Shown piece after piece: positions 1-9,089 of a stretch of 64,000 nt of DNA. The position numbers and the translations under genes are program-made. The notes below the pieces were generated by a model, which did not search any database, was not told the origin of the DNA, and worked only from the letters and a program-made list of their open reading frames with translations. The stretch is taken from contig NZ_DF820486.1 of NCBI RefSeq assembly GCF_000691805.2, forward strand, positions 1 through 64,000, written 5' to 3'. Numbering within the stretch: the stretch's first letter is position 1; each line of letters opens with the position of its first letter. The DNA comes from Weissella oryzae SG25 (GTDB lineage Bacteria > Bacillota > Bacilli > Lactobacillales > Lactobacillaceae).

Positions 1-183
1 AGTTTTCAATGATCTACATTGCCTTGCGACAACTTTTATATCATATCTAAATTAGCATCATAAGTCAAGAACTTATTTTTAAATTTAAGTATGATTGCCT
101 TGTTGTTTAGCGACTTAACCGCCGCGACAACTTAAACTATATTACAGATAAACCTGTCACCCGTCAAGCTTTTTGTCATTAAT
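1..183. other. AT-rich intergenic DNA at left edge with short direct repeats
   Basis: No gene is visible. A 10-base word (gcgacaactt) occurs at 26-35 and again at 124-133. A 9-base word (attgccttg) occurs at 18-26 and 94-102. They may be regulatory sites of a gene beyond the left edge, or chance in AT-rich DNA. Confidence 0.3.
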
Positions 184-217
184 TAAAAAAGTAGCCTTAT
201 TTGGGATAAGACTACTA
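184..217 (-). terminator. Intrinsic terminator after the ASCH gene
   Basis: On the minus strand an 11-bp stem with one G-U pair and a short loop is followed by six T. It lies just past the stop of the gene at 233-784. Confidence 0.8.
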
Positions 218-232
218 CTCATTAATCAAAAA

Positions 233-784
233 TTAATTTTCATCAACGTCATAGCGAACCTTACGGAACGCTAATTTCTGCTGTTTGTTTGGCTTTTCAA
301 TAAATGGATAGTAAGCTAACCGCCACTTATCAAAAGAAATTGCCATTTGTGCAATTTCATCTGGAATATCAGTCCGTGGAATCCGTTCTAAATCAGGATG
401 CTCAGTCACATATCCGTCAATCCAAGCGCCAATTTTAGCATGCGCTGCATTTTCAGCTGCCGTGTCATACCAATTAACCGGCTCAGTGATTATTTCCGTT
501 GATACATCAAATAATCCGTCAGCACCCATTACTCTAAAAGGCCGTACCAGACTCTCTAAATTAAAGTGCCATTCAAACCTGCCATCATTCAAGGGCTTTA
601 CATCGTTTAGATTGACCAAGGCACCTGCCATCCGTGTAGGCAAACCACTTTGGCGGATACCATTTGATGCAACTAAAACTGTTCCTCGATAACTAGTGTC
701 TGTATCTCGAACATCTAATACCTTCTGTCCAAGCATAATATCCACTAAATATTGGGGATCAACCGTAAATGTTTTCATCATCAT
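233..784 (-). CDS. ASCH-domain-like protein
   Basis: A 183-residue soluble protein. The N-terminal half resembles the ASCH (PUA-like, predicted RNA-binding) fold: a G-x-K-x-x-x-x-R segment (residues 19-26), then YRGTVLVAS (about 32-40), and a later EWHF block ending in a P-x-x-x-x-G motif, which is the usual order in the family. The C-terminal third, rich in charged and aromatic residues, is not recognised. Three ATG codons stand in tandem at the start behind a GAGAGG ribosome site; spacing favours the second or third, so the first residues are uncertain. It is monocistronic with its own terminator. Substrate unknown; the family call is moderately sure. Confidence 0.6.
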   Translation of the reverse strand: MMMKTFTVDPQYLVDIMLGQKVLDVRDTDTSYRGTVLVASNGIRQSGLPTRMAGALVNLNDVKPLNDGRFEWHFNLESLVRPFRVMGADGLFDVSTEIITEPVNWYDTAAENAAHAKIGAWIDGYVTEHPDLERIPRTDIPDEIAQMAISFDKWRLAYYPFIEKPNKQQKLAFRKVRYDVDEN

Positions 785-845
785 ATTCCTCTCAAGCTAA
801 TTGAACTTATCATAGCATTACTTATCTTTTTTGCGCAATTATCGT

Positions 846-1802
846 TTAACTGTCAGCCTTACTAAAGAGTGGGCGCATAATAATTGGTGCCATAATCGTT
901 GTTATAATGATTACCAAAACTAACTCACTAAAAACTCCCTGATCAACAATTCCAGCAGCTAACCCCAAACTTGCAATAATCAAAGCCATCTCACCACGTG
1001 AAACCATCCCAGCACCAATTGCAGTAGCTAACTTTAAATTGGCTCCTGTCATATAAGCGCCCAATCCTGCCCCAAAAATCTTTGTTAAAATTGCTAAAAC
1101 AATCAAGCCAACTAGGACTGGCCAAGTCTGATCTGTTTGTCCCAGTGCAATCCGCAAACCAATTGACCCAAAAAAAATGGGGTAAAAAACGTATTCTCCT
1201 AATGTATCAGTAAATTTCAATTTACTACTTACGATTACTCTCTGGCCCAATAAACCGATGAGAAAAGCAAAGAGTGGTAATAATGCTGATAGATTCATCC
1301 CTTTAGTCCCGACAAATAATGTATAGATACTAATCATACCTAAGGCAAGGAAATCATCCAAAATTGCCGCTCCCAAGATAACTGTTCCTAAACGTTTTGC
1401 CAGTAATCTTTGTTCTGCCAACACCGCAATCGTGATTGAGATTGATGTTGCCGCAAAAGTAATCCCCCACAAGATTGCCTCTTGATTACCATAGCCTAGG
1501 ATAATTGCCGCAAAATAAAAGATTACTACAGGGAAGAGTACACCCAAAATTGCAACTGCGGACGCCATACGACCTTCTTGCCATAAGCCACGAATATTCG
1601 TCTCCTTACCCGCATTAAACATCAACAATAAAACGCCACCCTCAGCCAAAATAGCTAGCAAATGTGTATAGCTAAGTAAATCCAGTCCGGCTGGCCCTAA
1701 TACAATTCCCGCCAATAACTGACCAACAACTAAGGCTAGCCCCATTTTTTTACCAAGTAGTCCTAAAACTAAACTAGCTACAATTAAAATTATTATTTCC
1801 AT
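846..1802 (-). CDS. Cation:proton antiporter (CPA2, NapA/Kef type), short form
   Basis: A 318-residue, very hydrophobic integral membrane protein that should exchange Na+ or K+ for H+ across the cytoplasmic membrane. The N-terminus carries the family's VGQLLAGIVLGP signature (about 27-38). The paired aspartates of the ion site are visible in AILDDFLAL (about 145-153), and a conserved SRGEMALI block lies in the C-terminal core. It is shorter than the roughly 380 residues I expect for NapA-type proteins; the segment between the Asp-Asp helix and the next core helix looks compact. The ATG at 1802 is chosen over the upstream GTG because of spacing from GGAGG. No regulatory TrkA-N domain is present. 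The ion specificity is not readable. Confidence 0.75.
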   Translation of the reverse strand: MEIIILIVASLVLGLLGKKMGLALVVGQLLAGIVLGPAGLDLLSYTHLLAILAEGGVLLLMFNAGKETNIRGLWQEGRMASAVAILGVLFPVVIFYFAAIILGYGNQEAILWGITFAATSISITIAVLAEQRLLAKRLGTVILGAAILDDFLALGMISIYTLFVGTKGMNLSALLPLFAFLIGLLGQRVIVSSKLKFTDTLGEYVFYPIFFGSIGLRIALGQTDQTWPVLVGLIVLAILTKIFGAGLGAYMTGANLKLATAIGAGMVSRGEMALIIASLGLAAGIVDQGVFSELVLVIIITTIMAPIIMRPLFSKADS

Positions 1803-1822
1803 CACTCCTCCAAATTTTCAAC

Positions 1823-1880
1823 AAAAAAGCGTATGCACCAAGACCTTAGTTCCCCAACTAAGTTATCTTGAAGCATACGC
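1823..1880 (-). terminator. Terminator after the RelB/DinJ gene
   Basis: Two-part hairpin on the minus strand: outer GCGTATGC/GCATACGC and inner CTTAGTT/AACTAAG, followed by six T. It separates the antitoxin gene from the antiporter. Confidence 0.8.
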
Positions 1881-1896
1881 CCAACCGAATTAAATA

Positions 1897-2079
1897 TTAA
1901 TGATTGTTATTTTGGTGACTAACGAATAGGTTATCAAAAGGTGATTGCCCTGTATTTGCAACTTGAGTCAAGAAGATTTTGATTGCCGTTTGTGTAGTCA
2001 AACCTTGACTTTTAAAGATTTCATCTGCCTGATTTTTAACTGCGTCTTCAACACGTAGTTGGATTAATTTTTCTGCCAT
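1897..2079 (-). CDS. Orphan RelB/DinJ-family antitoxin
   Basis: A 60-residue protein of the ribbon-helix-helix type: a short N-terminal strand (LIQLRVED) that would pair in a dimer to bind DNA, followed by two helices with the DinJ-like phrase TTQTAIKIFLTQVA. Family members repress their own operon and neutralise an mRNA interferase such as YafQ or RelE. No toxin is next to it: the antiporter is downstream after a terminator, and relA is upstream. The tail after residue 45 is short. The ribosome site is AGAGGGG. It may be a remnant, an orphan DNA-binding regulator, or partner to a distant toxin. Family call good, role unknown. Confidence 0.75.
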   Translation of the reverse strand: MAEKLIQLRVEDAVKNQADEIFKSQGLTTQTAIKIFLTQVANTGQSPFDNLFVSHQNNNH

Positions 2080-2233
2080 ACTAGACCCCTCTTGTATTAT
2101 AAATTATCTGGTCAGTAAAATTATGACAGAAAAGTCTGCTTTTGCCAAGTGAAATCTATTAATTCCCAGTTAAAAAGCATTCTGAAATACAGATAGCTGA
2201 TAGGATATCGTAATACATTGAGCCTGTTTTCAG

Positions 2234-4459
2234 TTATTTAAAAGTTCGGACAACTTCATAAACATCTTTGACATTTTTAATACTATCAACTATATGTTCT
2301 AATTGTTCAAGGTTCTTTACGCCAACTGTCATCGAAATGTGTACATTACCATTATTATCAGTCCGCCCATTCACGAGCTTCAATGACCGTGTGGTATTAT
2401 TCACCGTTCGAATAATTTCATTTAAAATTTTATTGCGGTTCGTTGCATTTACGGCAAAGTCAGCATCATACTCTGTCTTATTATCACCAACTGGATTCTG
2501 CCAACCAACTTCAACTAAACGTTGCCCTTGATTTTGCGCTGCTAAAAGATTTGGGCAGCCAACACGATGGACAGAGACACCGCGGCCCTTCGTCACGTAA
2601 CCAATCACCTGATCACCTGGTACTGGTGTACAACAACGGCCAAGCCGAACAAGGACGTTATCAACGCCTTGAATAACAATTTTATCCGCTCCAGAAGCCT
2701 TTTTCTTTGGTCGCTCAATATCTAAAGTCTGGTGGTCCTCCAAAACTGCGCGTTGCTCTTCTTCAGCCCGCTGTTCTTCAAGCTCCAACCGCTTATCTTC
2801 TGATACCTTATTACCAATCATCTGAACTGAGTAGTCACCAAAGCCAATTGAAGCGTACAAATCATCAAGTGTGTTGAAATGGGTCTTCTCAAGCGCTTTG
2901 GCCTCATGTTCTTCAGCCAAAAGTTCTTCTGGGTTGTAGCCAGCTGCCGCTAAATATTCAGTTAGCAGCTTTTTACCAGCTTCAATATTTTCATCTTTGT
3001 CCAGTTTACGGAAATATTGGCGAATCTTATTTCTTGCTCGCCGGGTTGAAACAATATTGAGCCAGTCACGGTTTGGCTTAGCTGATTGCGCAGTGGTTAT
3101 TTCAATAATATCACCGGTCTTAATTTGGTAATCTAAAGAAATAATTCGGCCATTTGCCTTTGCCCCCGTGGTATGATTACCAACATTCGTATGAATGCTA
3201 TAAGCCATATCTAGTGGACCGGCCCCCTTGGCAAGTTCAATTACATCTCCCATTGGTGTGAATGCGTAGACCCGATCAGTAAACAAATCACCTTTAACTG
3301 ACTCCATGAAATCATCAGCGTCGCGAGCATCGTCTTGTAATTCTAAAATTCCCTGAATTACATTTAATTTTTGTTGGTCTGCGTTTTGTACATCAGCCCC
3401 AATAAAGTTACCTTCTTTGTAGGCCCAATGGGCTGCCACACCAAACTCGGCCACTTCATGCATTGCATAGGTTCTAATTTGCACTTCCAATGGTCGACCA
3501 CCAGGACCAATCACTGATGTATGCAAACTTTGATAACCATTGGCCTTTGGTAGGGCGATATAATCTTTAAAGCGACCGGGCATTGGCGTCCAATGTGCGT
3601 GAATTGCCCCTAGGACAGCATAGGTTTCAGGAATTGTATTGACCATTACACGAATAGCTAATAAATCATAGATTTCATCAAAAGCTTTTTTCTTATCAAC
3701 CATCTTACGATAAATTGAATAAATGTGCTTTGGTCGACCATAGACTTCGGCATTTTCAATATGCAACTCAACGATTGCTTTATTGATTTCTTTGACAGCT
3801 TGGTCAACAAGATCCAAACGTTCTTGTCGCCGCATCTGCATTGAATTAGCAATCTCATGATACGCTTCAGGATTAAGATACCGTAAAGCAGTATCTTCAA
3901 GCTCCCACTTAATCGTCATAATTCCCAAACGATCTGCTAATGGTGCATAAATTTCGAGTGTCTCTGAAGCAATGCGCTTTTGCTTGGCTTCTGGGAGGGC
4001 ACCCAAGGTCCGCATATTATGCAACCTGTCGGCTAGCTTTACAATAATCACCCGAATATCGTGTGACATTGCCAAAAGTAACTTTCGATGATTTTCGGCC
4101 AGCTGTTCTTTAGATGACTTGTACTTAATCTTAGAAAGTTTTGATACACCGTCAACAATTGCAGCAACATCGGATCCAAAAAGTTCTTCGACATCACCTA
4201 AAGTCGCATTTGTATCCTCAACTACATCATGCAAATAACCGGACACTACTGTATCTGGATCCATATGTAGTTCAGCCAAAATTCCAGCAACTTGAATTGG
4301 ATGTACAATATATGGTTCACCGGACTTACGTTTTTGTTCTTGATGCAAAAGCATCGCAAAATCAAAGGCCTGGTCTACCATAGCTACATGTTCTTCATTC
4401 ATATATCCAGCCACTAACGTATGTACGTCTGTGGCGGTTAAAATTTTTACTTCTGCCAT
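2234..4459 (-). CDS. relA: Bifunctional (p)ppGpp synthetase/hydrolase (Rel)
   Basis: A 741-residue long-form Rel. Order: N-terminal HD hydrolase domain (about 25-190, with HP near residue 53 and LHDVVEDT holding H77-D78), nucleotidyltransferase/synthetase domain (about 230-350, with YIALPKANGYQSLHT), TGS domain (about 390-450, TPMGDVIELAKGAGPLDMAY), helical and zinc-like linker (CCTPVPGD), and ACT domain (about 665-741). Both catalytic halves look intact, so it should make and degrade the alarmone at the ribosome during amino-acid starvation. The start has GAGGAATGCG ahead. A hairpin lies just upstream of the ribosome site (4475-4515). Confidence 0.95.
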   Translation of the reverse strand: MAEVKILTATDVHTLVAGYMNEEHVAMVDQAFDFAMLLHQEQKRKSGEPYIVHPIQVAGILAELHMDPDTVVSGYLHDVVEDTNATLGDVEELFGSDVAAIVDGVSKLSKIKYKSSKEQLAENHRKLLLAMSHDIRVIIVKLADRLHNMRTLGALPEAKQKRIASETLEIYAPLADRLGIMTIKWELEDTALRYLNPEAYHEIANSMQMRRQERLDLVDQAVKEINKAIVELHIENAEVYGRPKHIYSIYRKMVDKKKAFDEIYDLLAIRVMVNTIPETYAVLGAIHAHWTPMPGRFKDYIALPKANGYQSLHTSVIGPGGRPLEVQIRTYAMHEVAEFGVAAHWAYKEGNFIGADVQNADQQKLNVIQGILELQDDARDADDFMESVKGDLFTDRVYAFTPMGDVIELAKGAGPLDMAYSIHTNVGNHTTGAKANGRIISLDYQIKTGDIIEITTAQSAKPNRDWLNIVSTRRARNKIRQYFRKLDKDENIEAGKKLLTEYLAAAGYNPEELLAEEHEAKALEKTHFNTLDDLYASIGFGDYSVQMIGNKVSEDKRLELEEQRAEEEQRAVLEDHQTLDIERPKKKASGADKIVIQGVDNVLVRLGRCCTPVPGDQVIGYVTKGRGVSVHRVGCPNLLAAQNQGQRLVEVGWQNPVGDNKTEYDADFAVNATNRNKILNEIIRTVNNTTRSLKLVNGRTDNNGNVHISMTVGVKNLEQLEHIVDSIKNVKDVYEVVRTFK

Positions 4460-4474
4460 CGCATTCCTCTTCTT

Positions 4475-4515
4475 AAACCAAAGCCGGTTGGGATTGTCAC
4501 CCGCAGCCTTGGTTT
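4475..4515 (-). promoter_or_regulatory. Leader hairpin ahead of relA ribosome site
   Basis: On the minus strand AAACCAA and TTGGTTT form a 7-bp outer stem with GGG/CCC inside. It ends only about 5 bases before the GAGGA ribosome site. There is no T-run, so it is not a normal terminator for dnaE. It may affect translation of relA. Confidence 0.4.
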
Positions 4516-4577
4516 ATGCTTCATATCCAACGTAGCTATTGACTCATTATAACTTATCCACACAAATTGTGCGATTT

Positions 4578-7500
4578 TTACGTCAAGTCATTATTTGGCC
4601 GGTAAAAAACATTAGCAGCACCCAACAATTCAACTAAAGCCGCCTTAGTCTGTCCATCGCTAGCCAACCAGTTTTCTTTTTTTAATAACATATTTTTACC
4701 AGTTTGGGCATCAACTATTACAATTGCATTTTCACCTGGATGTTCTTTGATAATTTGCATCAAGGTTTCCTGATTGTTCATTGACTGTACTTTCAAAAAC
4801 CAACGCCCTTTTTCAACTATTTGACTTTTATTCTGATTAATTAATTGCTCTGCTTTGGTAATCTGATTAGCAATAACTTGAATTCCCTCACGGTCACGTT
4901 GAGCCTCAACTTTACCCTGAACCATAATGGTTTGGTTTGGCTTTAACAACCAAGCTACTTGCTTATATAAATTAGGAAAAACTGTGATTGAGAGCCGACC
5001 ACTAAGATCCATGCCATCAATAAAGGCCATAAGTTCACCCTTTTTAGTGCGAATTTCCTTAATTGCTTCGATATAAATCGCCAAATTTACATTTACCATT
5101 CCCACGACTAAATCATTAACATCAGTCCGGTCAAAATTTGCAGGTAATTTTTGATAAACCATTTCAAGCGGATGCCCACTAATATATAGACCTAGTAACT
5201 TATACTCCTCCGCTAACTTTTCAGTCAACGGATATTCTTCTAAGACATGCATCTTGGGAGCAAAACGTTCGAAGAGACTCATTGATTCACCGGCCAAGCC
5301 AACAGCCTCAATAAAGCCCTTTAAGGACGCATAGATTGAACGGCGGTTTGGTCCAAAAGTATCTAAAGCCCCAGCAAATATCAGCGGTTCTAATAAATCA
5401 AATTTTCGATACTTGTTACTTAAACGTCCAATAAAATTAGTCATATCTTTAAACGGTCCGTTTAACCGTCGTTGTTCTAAGATTTCATTTCTTAAATCAG
5501 ACCGTAAACCCGCAATTGAACCTAGACCAATTTGTAACTGACCTTGTTCGACACTAAAACCTTGCCAAGACTTATTAATATTTGGCCCTAAAATAATAAC
5601 CCCAGTCGCTCTGGCTTCAGCAATATAAACTTGTGCTTTATGCTTGTCAGACCAGCTCTTATTTAGAACTGCCTTATAAAACGCACTTGGAAAATGGGCT
5701 TTTAAATAAGCCAGTTGAAAGGCTAACTTCGCATAAGCCACCGCATGTGATCGATTAAAACCATATTGCGCAAACGTTTCAATATATCCATACACTTCCT
5801 CAGCAACTTTTGAACTATGCCCTGTCCTTTGCGCGCCGCTAATAAACTGTTCTTTTAACTTAGTCAGTTTTTGCCCATCTTTTTTGGACATGGCCCGCCT
5901 TAGCAAATCCGCATCGGCTAGTGTAAAGGCAGCAAATCTTTCAGCAACCCGCATTACTTGTTCTTGATACACGATAATACCATAGGTTGGCGCCAAAATA
6001 TCGCGCAAATTTCCGTCCGGAATTGTCTGGGCTTCCTTACCATGCTTACGTGCAATAAAGTGTCCAATATTTTGGCTAGGTCCTGGGCGGAACAAAGCAT
6101 TCGCTGCCACAATATCTTCAAACCGATCTGGCTGTAATTGCTTTAACATTTGTTTCATACCAGCTGATTCAAATTGGAAAATACCATCAGTTGCACCGTT
6201 TTGAAATACAGCTAAAGTTTTCGTATCGTTTAAATCAATTCGATTAATATCGAAATTTGCCTGAGGGTCCTTAGCCACTTCATTAAGTGCGATTTCCAAA
6301 ACAGCTAGATTAGACAGCCCTAAGAAATCAATTTTCAATAATCCCAACGCTTCAACCGGCTCCTTGGTTAGCTGCGTTACTAAACGTTGATCTTCATTCA
6401 GCTCAACTGGAACGGTTTCTTCCAGCGGATGAGCAGACAAAACAACTCCAGCTGCATGCAGTGACTTATTTCTAGGTAATCCTGTTAATTGCTTTACCGT
6501 TGCAACAAAAAGTTCGGTATCAATCGGTAAATCCAATAAAACGTTCTGTAGTTTTTGATTCGATTGTACGGCTAAATCTAATGTTTGATCATTTGGCACC
6601 ACGCGCGCTAGACTATCGATCTGCTGTACGGTTAGGCCAAACACCCGAGCAACATCCCGAACTACAGCCTTATTGCCTAAAGTCGCAAAGGTAATGATTT
6701 GTCCGAAACGTTCATGTCCATAATGTTCATGCAAATAATTTAAAATATCTTCACGGCGATTATCAGGTACATCAATATCAATATCAGGCATTTGTGCACG
6801 ACTAGGGTTCAAGAAGCGTTCAAAAAGCAAGTCATACTTAATCGGATCAACATCCGTTATCCAAAGCACATAGGCAACTAGTGACCCAGCGGCTGAACCA
6901 CGCCCTGCCCCAGTTCGAATATTATTCTTATGCGCAAAGTTTAGTGCATCCCAAACAATTAGGAAATAATCAGCAAAACCCATCTTCTCAATCGCCGCTA
7001 ACTCATCAGCTAGGCGGGCTTGATAAACCTCGATTTCTGGGTTCGTTAAACTTTGCAGTCGGGCTGCTAGGCCGTTTTTAGCTAGTTCTTGCAAATAATT
7101 AATACTACTTTGACCCTGTGGTGTTTTAAAGGCTGGGAGTGTCACTTGCGTTTTAGAAATTTCAAAATGGCTTTGTGCGGCTAACCAATCCGTGTTCTCA
7201 ACGGCAGGTGCCAAAGCTAATCTTTGATAGGCAGTCTCAATTTGCTCGCGACCTTGTAGATATTCATCAGCTGGATTACGCCGAATTTCACCAAGGTTTG
7301 TAATGGTCTCGCCCTTTTTCATATATTGTAGGACTGTCGCCGCAAATGAATCAGCCGGATTTAAATAGCTAACTGGATCAGTCGCCACATAACGGATTTT
7401 AAATTTTTCGGCTAACTCCCTAATTGCGCTTAAATTATGTTCCTCCATCCCTAAGGTAACGCCTAATAAGACATGATTCAGGTCAACATACTGAGGTAGC

Positions 7501-7934
7501 ACATCTAATAAAGCCTGGGCTTGACTGGGCTCAATACTCAGTAAGTAATGGAATTCACTCATTGCTGGAAAAATCATAAATAGCCCTGGTAAATAATTAG
7601 CTAATTCTTCAATCGTCAAAGGCTCATTCTTTGTCTGGATACGTGAAGATAACTTTAATAAGTTTTCATAGCCATTCTGATTCTCAACTAAAACTAGTAA
7701 TGGAAAGTGCTGAGCACTTTGTAGGATACCAACAATATCAAAAGTTAAGCCAAGTAAAGGCTGTAAGTCATTTTCACGGGCTGCACGATAAAAACTATCC
7801 ATACCATACAGGACATTTTCATCAGTTAATGCCACAGCTTGATAGCCACGTTCTTTAGCCGCCTGAACTAAAGAAGCTGGCATCATAGGGCTTTGTAACA
7901 AAGAATATGCTGTTTTTGTGTGAATTGGGACCAT
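4578..7934 (-). CDS. dnaE: DNA polymerase III alpha subunit, DnaE type
   Basis: A 1118-residue C-family DNA polymerase acting at the replication fork. It has an N-terminal PHP domain beginning within the first 10 residues (HTKTAYSLLQS) and a palm with the catalytic PDIDIDVPDNRR motif near residue 380. Fingers follow (RPGPSQNIGHF, then YQEQVMRVA), then helix-hairpin-helix and an OB-fold (about 960-1050). It has no proofreading exonuclease insert, which separates it from PolC; in Firmicutes DnaE works beside PolC, extending primers and serving in repair synthesis. The start is set by a strong GGAGGTGG site. The gene is monocistronic or weakly linked to the DUF2929 gene upstream, which has its own terminator. 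Confidence 0.95.
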   Translation of the reverse strand: MVPIHTKTAYSLLQSPMMPASLVQAAKERGYQAVALTDENVLYGMDSFYRAARENDLQPLLGLTFDIVGILQSAQHFPLLVLVENQNGYENLLKLSSRIQTKNEPLTIEELANYLPGLFMIFPAMSEFHYLLSIEPSQAQALLDVLPQYVDLNHVLLGVTLGMEEHNLSAIRELAEKFKIRYVATDPVSYLNPADSFAATVLQYMKKGETITNLGEIRRNPADEYLQGREQIETAYQRLALAPAVENTDWLAAQSHFEISKTQVTLPAFKTPQGQSSINYLQELAKNGLAARLQSLTNPEIEVYQARLADELAAIEKMGFADYFLIVWDALNFAHKNNIRTGAGRGSAAGSLVAYVLWITDVDPIKYDLLFERFLNPSRAQMPDIDIDVPDNRREDILNYLHEHYGHERFGQIITFATLGNKAVVRDVARVFGLTVQQIDSLARVVPNDQTLDLAVQSNQKLQNVLLDLPIDTELFVATVKQLTGLPRNKSLHAAGVVLSAHPLEETVPVELNEDQRLVTQLTKEPVEALGLLKIDFLGLSNLAVLEIALNEVAKDPQANFDINRIDLNDTKTLAVFQNGATDGIFQFESAGMKQMLKQLQPDRFEDIVAANALFRPGPSQNIGHFIARKHGKEAQTIPDGNLRDILAPTYGIIVYQEQVMRVAERFAAFTLADADLLRRAMSKKDGQKLTKLKEQFISGAQRTGHSSKVAEEVYGYIETFAQYGFNRSHAVAYAKLAFQLAYLKAHFPSAFYKAVLNKSWSDKHKAQVYIAEARATGVIILGPNINKSWQGFSVEQGQLQIGLGSIAGLRSDLRNEILEQRRLNGPFKDMTNFIGRLSNKYRKFDLLEPLIFAGALDTFGPNRRSIYASLKGFIEAVGLAGESMSLFERFAPKMHVLEEYPLTEKLAEEYKLLGLYISGHPLEMVYQKLPANFDRTDVNDLVVGMVNVNLAIYIEAIKEIRTKKGELMAFIDGMDLSGRLSITVFPNLYKQVAWLLKPNQTIMVQGKVEAQRDREGIQVIANQITKAEQLINQNKSQIVEKGRWFLKVQSMNNQETLMQIIKEHPGENAIVIVDAQTGKNMLLKKENWLASDGQTKAALVELLGAANVFYRPNNDLT

Positions 7935-7974
7935 GTTACCACCTCCATTAGTTCTTTATTTACTTTCATTATAC

Positions 7975-8003
7975 AAAAAAAAGAGCCAAGTTTCCTTAGC
8001 TCT
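7975..8003 (-). terminator. Terminator after the DUF2929 gene
   Basis: A 9-bp stem (AGAGC..AAG with CTT..GCTCT) with a GAAA loop, then eight T on the minus strand, between the DUF2929 gene and dnaE. Confidence 0.85.
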
Positions 8004-8018
8004 CCTCTAGCGAATTAA

Positions 8019-8210
8019 TTACTTTTTTGAATCACTAGCTGAAGCAGAAATTTTAGCAAAAATAACTGTTCCAAGTGTTCCGACAATCGTTGTCCAAATC
8101 GCTACTGGACCAGGTTGAAATGGCACAGTTTCCAATGCAGATGCAATATAACCTAGCACCTCACCCAAAACGACCATCCAGAAAATCAAGGTCACATACT
8201 TCATATTCAT
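8019..8210 (-). CDS. DUF2929 (YjzD-like) small membrane protein
   Basis: A 63-residue protein with two predicted membrane helices (about 5-24 and 36-53) and a short charged tail (ASDSKK). Length, two-helix layout and position beside dnaE fit the DUF2929 family of small Firmicutes membrane proteins. Function unknown. A GAGGTAATGA-like ribosome site precedes the start. It has its own strong terminator. Confidence 0.7.
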   Translation of the reverse strand: MNMKYVTLIFWMVVLGEVLGYIASALETVPFQPGPVAIWTTIVGTLGTVIFAKISASASDSKK

Positions 8211-8279
8211 TACCTCTTAGCCATTCGGCAAATATTAATCAAGATTATTTTACGCCCCTTGCGAATAAATGTCGAATAT

Positions 8280-9080
8280 TTATTCTGTCAAAAGTTTTGC
8301 CATTAGAGCTAACACACCGTCATGATTATTATCTAAATCAATAGCTTTAAAATTGTAATCGAATAAACGTTGATCAGATTGTGGCATGATGTATCCCTGT
8401 TGCGCTAATGCTAGCATCTCTAAGTCATTCATCCCATCACCAACCGCAATTAAATCAGTTGTCTGCATTGCGTTACTAGCTAAAAGTTGCTTTAGCGTTA
8501 CCGCCTTATTGACCCCCGCCGGTAAAATATCTACCGAACCATATCCCGATGTGGTCGCATAAAGGGCCAAATCGGCTTGATTAATTTTTTTGATAATTTC
8601 CTCGGCCGCCACTTCTGACCAATGTCCAGTAATTGTTGTTAGCGGTTCTTTAACTTGCTGAAAACCATCAACTAAGACCAAATTATATACTTGTTTGGCA
8701 AAGGCTAAACTATCAGCATGCATTGCTGGATAGGCTTGATGCAAATACATGCTTTGCGTTGAAAATCCATGCAGTTCGGTTGGCTTTTCTGGATAGGTAT
8801 CGATTAGTTCCTGTAACGCAACGTAACTGGCTGGCCTAATCGTGACTGCTATTGGTGACCTACCAACTCTTTGTAAAACGGCCCCATTACTAGCAACTAC
8901 ATCAATTTCAGTTAATAAATCGTCAAACCAGCGCTCAATCCATTTTAGCTCGCGCCCTGATGCAATTGCAAAATGGTGTCCAGCTCTCCGCCAAGCTAAC
9001 AATAATTTTTCAAAAGCCGGCCGATTAAAAGTTTTGTCATCCTTTAAAAAAGTTCCATCAAGGTCAGTCACTAATAGCAT
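8280..9080 (-). CDS. Cof-type HAD-IIB family phosphatase
   Basis: A 266-residue haloacid dehalogenase-superfamily hydrolase. Motif I is DLDGTFL at residues 6-12 with the nucleophilic aspartate and the acid/base two residues on. Motif II is IASGRE (near 40). Motif III/IV is GVNKAVTLKQLL with AVGDGMNDLEML near 215. The large C2-type cap between motifs II and III marks the Cof/YkrA subgroup, which dephosphorylates sugar phosphates or cofactor phosphates such as FMN or PLP. Substrate not readable. Start set by an AGGAGGGT site; the stop of folA lies 9 bases upstream, so the two are probably cotranscribed. Confidence 0.85.
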   Translation of the reverse strand: MLLVTDLDGTFLKDDKTFNRPAFEKLLLAWRRAGHHFAIASGRELKWIERWFDDLLTEIDVVASNGAVLQRVGRSPIAVTIRPASYVALQELIDTYPEKPTELHGFSTQSMYLHQAYPAMHADSLAFAKQVYNLVLVDGFQQVKEPLTTITGHWSEVAAEEIIKKINQADLALYATTSGYGSVDILPAGVNKAVTLKQLLASNAMQTTDLIAVGDGMNDLEMLALAQQGYIMPQSDQRLFDYNFKAIDLDNNHDGVLALMAKLLTE

Positions 9081-9089
9081 ACGACCCTC

